A stretch of 64,000 bases of DNA. It comes from Parasponia andersonii. Its lineage: Eukaryota; Streptophyta; Magnoliopsida; Rosales; Cannabaceae. Location: contig JXTB01000482.1 of the NCBI GenBank assembly GCA_002914805.1, positions 202,107 through 266,106 of the forward strand, given 5' to 3'. Shown here one piece after another: positions 57,773-64,000 of this stretch. The notes beneath the pieces are model-generated. The model saw only the letters and a list, made by a program, of their open reading frames with translations. It did not search any database and had not been told where the DNA came from. How positions within the stretch are numbered: position 1 is the first letter of the stretch; each line of letters opens with the position of its first letter. The position numbers were made by a program, and so were the translations under genes.

Positions 57773-60027
57773 TGTCACGACCAAAATTTTAAGAACGTGA
57801 TTTTTAGTAATTTTTAGTTGAAACAGTGATAAATAGTGTTTTTCCAAAATTTCAGAAAAAAATCGAGTATAAGAAGTTTAAAATTATACTTCTCACAAAT
57901 AAGTAAAATCCAAGTTAATGAAACCTCTCATTATTATAGATTTTCAAGAAAATACTCCACTCAAAGTTTAGAGGAATTCCAATTGACTAATTTAGAAACA
58001 TTTTTAACTTCATAACATTTAGAGAAATGAGTTAAATTAAAAACCTTAGGTTCATTGTTCAAATAATCTACATAAAATCATTTGTGTTTCTAAGTACTCA
58101 ATTTAATAGCAATATCATCATCATACATCACTTAGTAAATATACTACTATTGGCTAAATAAATTTGACTTAGAAAGAAAAATGATATAGAGTACAAACCA
58201 ACCAATAAAGATGTGGGAAACAACACACATATGCCAAACAATCTTGACAAGTCACCAAGACAGTTTCCCCAAAATAAATCAACATCTGAAAGTAAGAATA
58301 AATAAAGGGGGGGTGAGTACGTGAATGCTCAGTAGAGAATCGATTACAAGTTTTTATATGTGTAAGAAAATATACTTATGTTGAAGGTCCTGCATGGTTA
58401 ATATTTTATTCAAAATAGTTCACAAAACTCAAGTAGAAATCATAGTCTAACGGTTCAAACATTCTAAACTATTGTAAAACATCCATCAAACCAGTACATA
58501 TCTAGTCAAGCCAACATATAACCATGTATGAAATCATGATGTCCGAAGCGTAAGTCCGATCACCCGATATGGGGCATCGTAAGTCCAATCATCCGATGTA
58601 AGGCATCGTAAATCCGATCACCCGATGTAGGGCATCGTAAGTCCGATCACCCAATGTAAGGCATCGTAAATCCGATCATCCAATATAGGGGTTCGTAAAT
58701 CCGATCACCCAATGTAGGGCATCGTAAGTCTGATCACCCAATGTAGGAAATCGTAAATATGTGAATGTATGCAAATATTATATGAATAACAGACTAAGGA
58801 CATGCACCATCTCCACATAATCTCAAAATAACTATGCAATATTCTTTAATCAAATTACTTCCAGTCTTCAAAACTGAGTTCTCAAACTATTTTGGATTTT
58901 CTAAAAATTTCGACACTATAAGAGCTATTTTCTATCAAAACCCAAAAATCCAATTTCCTACAGAAAATAATCCAAAACAGTATATAAGATATGCTAACCA
59001 GTGTGACGTGCCTCCCAGGCAGTTTATATATCAAATCAGGTCAAAAATAGACATAAACACAATTTTTATAAATTATTTCACGAAATTCTATATTTATTAA
59101 AAATATGTAAAATTCATAAATTAAATTAATTTTTGAATCAAGTAATCGAATCCCTACCTTATCTGAATAGCAATACCACGCTATTATATGCTCAAGGTGT
59201 CGATTAGACGGTCATTCGGAGGGTCGAGAACCAATTCCATGCCCTCGATCGTTCACTTGGGAAACATCGATCCCTCAATGAAGCTTTTAATCAATGAACA
59301 GACCTCTTCATTGAAAACCTAATGTCCAAAATAGCTAAGTTAGACATATAACTTGACTAATTCGAATCTGAGCCGGCTCCGAACCAATGACACACAAAAC
59401 TAGACAAAATCTAAGCCGTTAGATATTGATTTTCGTGCCGATCACCAAATATAGTCAATATATATATGAAACTTCTCCATTTTTTGAGTCCATTCCAAAA
59501 ATGACAAAAAAAAAACGAAATCTAACGGTCGGATTAAAAACTAAAATTCGAAACTCAAAAACACCTAAAAAATGGCAACTTTTAAACCGGGCAAAATGGG
59601 ATCGTTAAATATATACCTTGAGGTTCCTCTCGACAATACAAACCCAACGAGCCCAAGAACACAAACTGAAACGGTCGGAATTATCACCGAAAATCAAAAT
59701 TCCCCGTGGCCAAAAACGGCGTTTTTCGGCGACATCGAGCTCAGCGGTGACCAGGAATCAGTGGCGTAGGTGGTAGGCGGCGTGGAGGAGCTTCACTGGT
59801 AGCTGGCCTACCTGACGGTGGGGGAGGTGGCGGCGGCACTCCTTCGACCGAGAGAATGAGAGAGAGAGCGAGAGTGAGGGAGTGAATCGGGAGAGGGGAC
59901 AAAGGGGAGAGAAAGAGAGAATGTGTAATGTGTATATATATATATATATATATATATTTAATTAGTTTTTTTTGGGAAAAAATCTGGTCAAATGATAATA
60001 TTACCCTTAAAAAACTAGGATTTTACA
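57773..60027 (-). mobile_element. 3' LTR of the minus-strand element
   Basis: In minus sense it starts TGTAAAATCC at 60027 and ends GGTCGTGACA at 57773, 2255 bp. It has a GA/CT-rich zone near 59855-59915, a GC-rich block, TATATATTTAA (about 59605), a 29-bp minisatellite (58541-58760) and the TGAGCA/TACTCA hairpin (58314-58331). Same architecture as the solo LTR, but the sequence differs. Confidence 0.88.
58541..58760. repeat. 29-bp minisatellite in LTR, about seven copies
   Basis: CGTAAGTCCGATCACCCGAT...GGGCAT units start at about 58551, 58580, 58609, 58638, 58667, 58696, 58725 and 58754, exactly 29 bp apart, with AAGT/AAAT variants alternating in part. The second LTR has at least three units at 63910-64000. 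Confidence 0.95.
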
Positions 60028-60040
60028 TTCTCTCCTCCTT
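60028..60040 (-). promoter_or_regulatory. Polypurine tract of the minus-strand element
   Basis: Minus sense AAGGAGGAGAGAA directly before TGTAAAA of the 3' LTR. The preceding AATTTCGGGATAAAATTC is the usual motif there in Del/Tekay elements. Confidence 0.8.
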
Positions 60041-63000
60041 ATAAGAATTTTATCCCGAAATTCAAGTACAAACCAAGGGTATGAGCAAAATCATAAGAAA
60101 TAGTCACTAGAAGCTTAATGAACACTTGACTATAGAATTTATTAGTAGTAAGCCGAACGCGAGTTAGTGAAAGTGTGTAAAATAGATACTCCTCACTTAG
60201 CATTAGAATCCTGCCAACATACCAAACCTCACAATGATATGGTATAAGGATATACACGAAGAGATACTGAATTATAAGATAACTCAATAATAGGTACAAG
60301 AATCTCAACACCTATGGTTAGAAACGACAATCTCAAGTATATGAGTGATGAAAAGATAATGATAACTATGATTAGAAGTCGAGAACATATGACTCTGAAT
60401 ATTGATTGTATGGCACAAACTAAAACAACAGACCAAATGTCAGATTAAGAATATCGTTCCCCTGATCATACCAGATCAACAATCTCCTGGGACATACCAA
60501 TTTGTCTGTAACTAGTTCCCAGTCCTAGACATTCTTTGAGTTAATGACTCTAACAAGAGTCCCTTTTATACGCACAGAATGTGATTGAATATAGTTTAAG
60601 ACGAAGTACATAGATCCTTGTTACACCACACAAGACGAATGAGTTTAGAGGTCGAAGGTTAAAAGGGGAGTTCAATAGTTCACAACCATTTTCTGCTCTC
60701 CGATTAGAGCATGGAATAACACTAAATATAAACCATTTCTAGTCAAGGACAAGACTAGAACACCCAAACAGGAAATCACCAATATAAAACATTAGTACAA
60801 ACTTCAATCTCAAATGCAAGCATCCAAACATGAGAAATTTCAAAAGCATTTCAAATCTCTTATCTAGTATAAAATCTCATTAGACAAAACTAAAGCAATG
60901 CTGATCCAAAGACTCTACAAGTCTTTGATATAAAGAAAAACTCCATAAATACAATCCAATACCCTGGAAATATGTACATGACAACTGAAATCCACACTTA
61001 ACGCCCCAGAAATAAAGTTCTAATAGGATAGATTGTCTGGTACCATCCTTGAGTGACGTCTATCTCCCATGAAACCTCATTTTAATTTTTATTAAAAATA
61101 TATATATTTTGAAAAAACATTGAATTTAAAAAGTGTTGGGGCATAGGAATACTACACTAGTTCATAATATGGTTTCTCTCTGGTCAAAGGTAAACCAAAC
61201 CTGAACTTTGAGTACCCTTTCACAACATAGAGGTAGAGTCCAACGACTCTAAGTAAAATCTATGAGTAGTCTTAGTCCAATTATTATTAGTCATATAACA
61301 ATAACCATGCTATATATAGTTTAAACAAAATAAGGGATTTAGATTCAACCCAACATCAACACTGGGGAGACTGGTCAAAACCAATCGTACAATGCCCAAA
61401 GTCCAATTAAAACAAGTCCTACATAATCTAATGCAACTTATTCACACCATGGAAAATCAAGTCAACATGAATTATTATACTAAATAATCTAACAAATACC
61501 AAGGGACCATGCATTAACCAACAAGGTAAACCACATCAAAGAAAATTTTAGAAGAAACATGTAATTTGCATCAACAAGCGCACAAGACACAAGTGACAAG
61601 CTTCATAGAATTTAAATCAAAATTCCCAATTCAAACGTTTTCATCCAACAAGAATTTCTATAATGCAAGCAGTCATATCAATTTTCATTCAATAAGTAAT
61701 ACATTTTAGAGAAAATTACAGGTATAAATCTTCAATCACATGCGTGAAGCCAAAGATTTTCCCCCAAAATCATTTTCATTGCACATCAAAGTTTTCCGAA
61801 TAGTCAAATTTGTGATTATTTCTATTCAAAACGTTTCTTTAAAAAACTTATGTCCATTTGTTTTTCAAGTAAACTTGTAAATCAATTTACAAAAGAATTC
61901 ATTTGATCTCAAATTAAGTATTAAATAGGGGTTGGAAAATGCTTAGTAATCTACTAAGCCCAAAGTTTAAAATGGAACTTGAAAAGTTTGATTTATGAAT
62001 ATACATTTATAAAAACAAATTACTTTGGTCTAGAGGTCTTTCAAATCAACACTTCTAAATATAAAACAAAATCTTGCTAGTATACAAATAGGTTGGGTGG
62101 CTTTGTAAAGTTTAGTCTCAGAGTAACATTTTAATTTAAAATAATACATCCTTTGAAAAAGTGTATCACTTTCACCCCACCAATGCTCAAGTTAAAATGT
62201 CCATAATTTCTTTGAAAACAAATATATCACCTTAGTCAAATACAAGGTCTACGTCATTCAAAATACTAATTGTCAACTTAGTATTTTTAAAAGTTCCAAA
62301 ACCAAATGACCCGATTTGTTTTTTAAATCCCACCAAACTCTCAACAAGTCAAGAATTCTCAACCAAAGAACTACAATAATAAAACTTAGTGAAACCAAAG
62401 AAATGCAATTACAATAGTTAGACAGTATATTCAATTACCAAACCAAATCACTTAACTAACGAGCAGGCTATGTAAAAGTATCCTTAATATAGACACTAAA
62501 ACATAGGACCAAGTCATAAGATATTCAAATTAAATGATCACGAAGATATCAATTCCAAGAAAATAAAGTCTCAATCACCTAAACACCAATGCATCATAAG
62601 CAGAAATCCCCAAGTAAAAACATCCACAAACAAATGTTGCAACCAAAAGCGATAACCAGAACCTGAGGGACAACACATAGACAATCCATAAGAAAAGTAA
62701 AAACACAACAACCAAGATGCAAAATACTGGATTTCTACCTTAGAATCTACGAGGTTCATGTAGCCTACAACCTAAATGAACAGAAGAGAACAAGAACGAG
62801 CATCCATTCGAAACGAAGAATTATGCTAAGAGCAGCAATCAGTAGTCTCATGTCAAACCCGATACATCTGAGACTAAAATTTCTGGGAAATCACCATCCC
62901 GAGGACACAAGAATTTCAACTTTAAGAGGTTTAAGAGAGGACTTGGAAGGAGTAGAAGCAACAGTAACTTATCTAGCCAGTTCTTAAGTATTGTATGAGG

Positions 63001-63078
63001 AATTTGTCAAAACTATTTCTAAAATATTTTTAAACACTAAAAATTAGCACAGGCATGATTCCAGACGAATCTGAAGTC
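60041..63078 (-). other. Interior of the minus-strand element, no gag or pol found
   Basis: Open frames here are short (for example 60311-60039 and 62759-62571 in minus sense) and show no retroelement motif. The latter (SKVEIQYFASWLL...) may be a remnant of a leader or unknown ORF. The size and lack of coding sequence fit a large retrotransposon derivative that relies on proteins from a relative. Confidence 0.6.
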
Positions 63079-63092
63079 ATGCTCTACTACCA
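63079..63092 (-). promoter_or_regulatory. Primer-binding site of the minus-strand element
   Basis: Minus sense TGGTAGTAGAGCAT, four bases after the LTR end; it resembles TGGTATCAGAGC (initiator Met tRNA) with two changes in the middle. Confidence 0.75.
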
Positions 63093-63096
63093 AAAC

Positions 63097-64000
63097 TATC
63101 ACGACAAAAATTCTAAGACCGTGACTTTTAGTAATTTTTAGTTGAAACAGTGATAAATAGTGTTTTTCCAAAATTTCAGAAAAAAATCGAATATAAGAGG
63201 TTTAAAATTATACTTCTCACAAATAAGTAAAATCCAAGTTAAAGAAATCTCTCATTATTATAGATTTTCAAGAAAATACTCTACTCAAAGTTTAGAGGAA
63301 TTCCAATTGACTAATTTAGAAACATTTTTAACTTCATAACATTTAGAGAAATGAATCAAATTAAAAACCTTAGGTCCATTGTTCAAATAATCTACATAAA
63401 ATCATTTGTGTTTCTAAGTACTCAATTTAATAGCAATATCATCCTCATATATCACTTAGTAAATATACTACTATTGACTAAATAAATTTAACTTAGAAAA
63501 AAAAATGATATAGAATACAAACTAACCAATAAAGATGTGGGAAACAACGCACATATGCCAAACAATCTTGACAAGTCACTAAGACAATTTCCCCAAAATA
63601 AATTAACACCTAAAAGTGGGAATAAATAAAGGGGGTGAGCACGTGAATGCTCAGTAGAGAATCGATTACAAGTTTTTATATGTGTAAAAAAATATACTCA
63701 CGTTGAAGGTTCTACATGGTTAGTATTCTATTCAAAATAGTTCACAAAACTCAAGTAGAAATCATAGTCCAACGGTTCAAACATTCTAAACTATTCTAAA
63801 ACATCCATAAAACTAGTACATATCTAGTCAAGCCAACATATAACCATGTATGAAATCATGATGTTCGAAATGTCCTAGTGGATCACCCGTAAGTTCAAGC
63901 CACCTATAGAGGCGCCTAAGTCCGATCACCCGATGTAGGGCATCGTAAGTCCGATCACCCGATGTAGGGCATCGTAAATCCGATCACCCTATATAAGGCA
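63097..64000 (-). mobile_element. 5' LTR of the minus-strand element, cut by the window
   Basis: Colinear with 57773-58640. It ends (minus sense) TGTCGTGATA, one change from TGTCGTGACA. It holds a perfect TGAGCA...TGCTCA hairpin (63636-63653) and the 29-bp repeats from about 63910. Before the repeats it has about 45 bp (63870-63910, CCTAGTGGATCACCCGTAAG) not found in the other LTR. Confidence 0.88.

Larger units (their letters stand above)
57773..64000 (-). mobile_element. Non-autonomous Tekay-like LTR retrotransposon, minus strand
   Basis: Two similar LTRs (57773-60027 and 63097 to beyond 64000) flank a 3.07-kb interior. Polypurine tract (60028-60040) and primer-binding site (63079-63092) are in place at the correct LTR edges. 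The interior keeps the AATTTCGGGATAAAATT pre-LTR motif of Del elements, but no gag, protease, RT or integrase motif could be read on either strand. By eye the LTRs differ at roughly 4 percent of positions over the first 400 bp, mostly transitions. It interrupts the xylosidase pseudogene exon at 57772/57773. Confidence 0.85.

Noticed and set aside
58541..58760. Regular 29-bp repeats resembling a CRISPR array
   Set aside because: Units are head-to-tail without unique spacers, the context is a plant LTR, and no cas genes are present.
59572..59769. Plus-strand frame near the GC-rich LTR block
   Set aside because: Lies inside the minus-strand LTR, and equivalent frames are not conserved in the other Tekay-type LTRs.

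Overview
The window is nuclear DNA of a flowering plant, probably a eudicot. It is strongly AT-rich, carries nested plant-type LTR retrotransposons (Tat and Tekay/Del lineages of Ty3/gypsy), contains many small inverted-repeat elements, and has two gene traces with plant-only affinities: a CYSTM-family small gene and a beta-D-xylosidase pseudogene. I cannot name the species. Three runs of N (20989-21107, 35224-35791, 51388-51423) and two single N (14036, 28460) mark assembly joins. No rRNA, convincing tRNA, CRISPR array or prokaryotic feature was seen.

Layout. 1-8231 is the 3' part of a decayed Tat-lineage (Retand/Ogre-like) Ty3/gypsy element on the plus strand: gag end, protease, reverse transcriptase, two RNase H domains, integrase, two arrays of tandem repeats, an antisense ORF with its own TATA box, polypurine tract and 3' LTR. 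It appears inserted in the 5' LTR of a second, Tekay/Del-type chromovirus (8232 to about 14790, plus strand) that retains decayed gag, protease, RT, RNase H, integrase and chromodomain, and a truncated 3' LTR. From 14.8 to 31.6 kb there is only non-coding AT-rich DNA with element relics: a hAT-like MITE with an 8-bp target duplication, a foldback element, a paired MITE family, a CACTA end with hairpin-forming subterminal repeats, and LTR relics.

The only intact host gene I can support is at 31699-32577 (minus): a three-exon gene for a 65-residue cysteine-rich tail-anchored CYSTM protein. From 32.6 to 46.4 kb there are more relics: a Tat LTR end entering an N gap, an 0.8-kb foldback element, MITEs and an LTR-like block. 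46428-48791 is a solo Tekay-type LTR. 48.8-53.8 kb is gene-free AT-rich DNA.

53868-57772 (minus) is a beta-D-xylosidase (GH3) pseudogene with several exon blocks, frameshifts and stops. Its upstream exon is cut at 57772/57773 by a minus-strand LTR retrotransposon: 3' LTR 57773-60027, non-coding 3.07-kb interior 60028-63096, 5' LTR from 63097 beyond the window end. That element has recognisable PBS and PPT but no gag or pol, so it looks non-autonomous. Its LTRs carry a 29-bp minisatellite.

The dominant story is retrotransposon turnover: nested insertion, LTR recombination to a solo LTR, decay by point mutation (many in-frame TAG stops where Gln or Trp is expected), and disruption of a host gene. 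I found no clearly new biological system; the best leads are the antisense ORF unit, the tandem-repeat arrays inside retroelements, the conserved LTR hairpin, and the foldback families.
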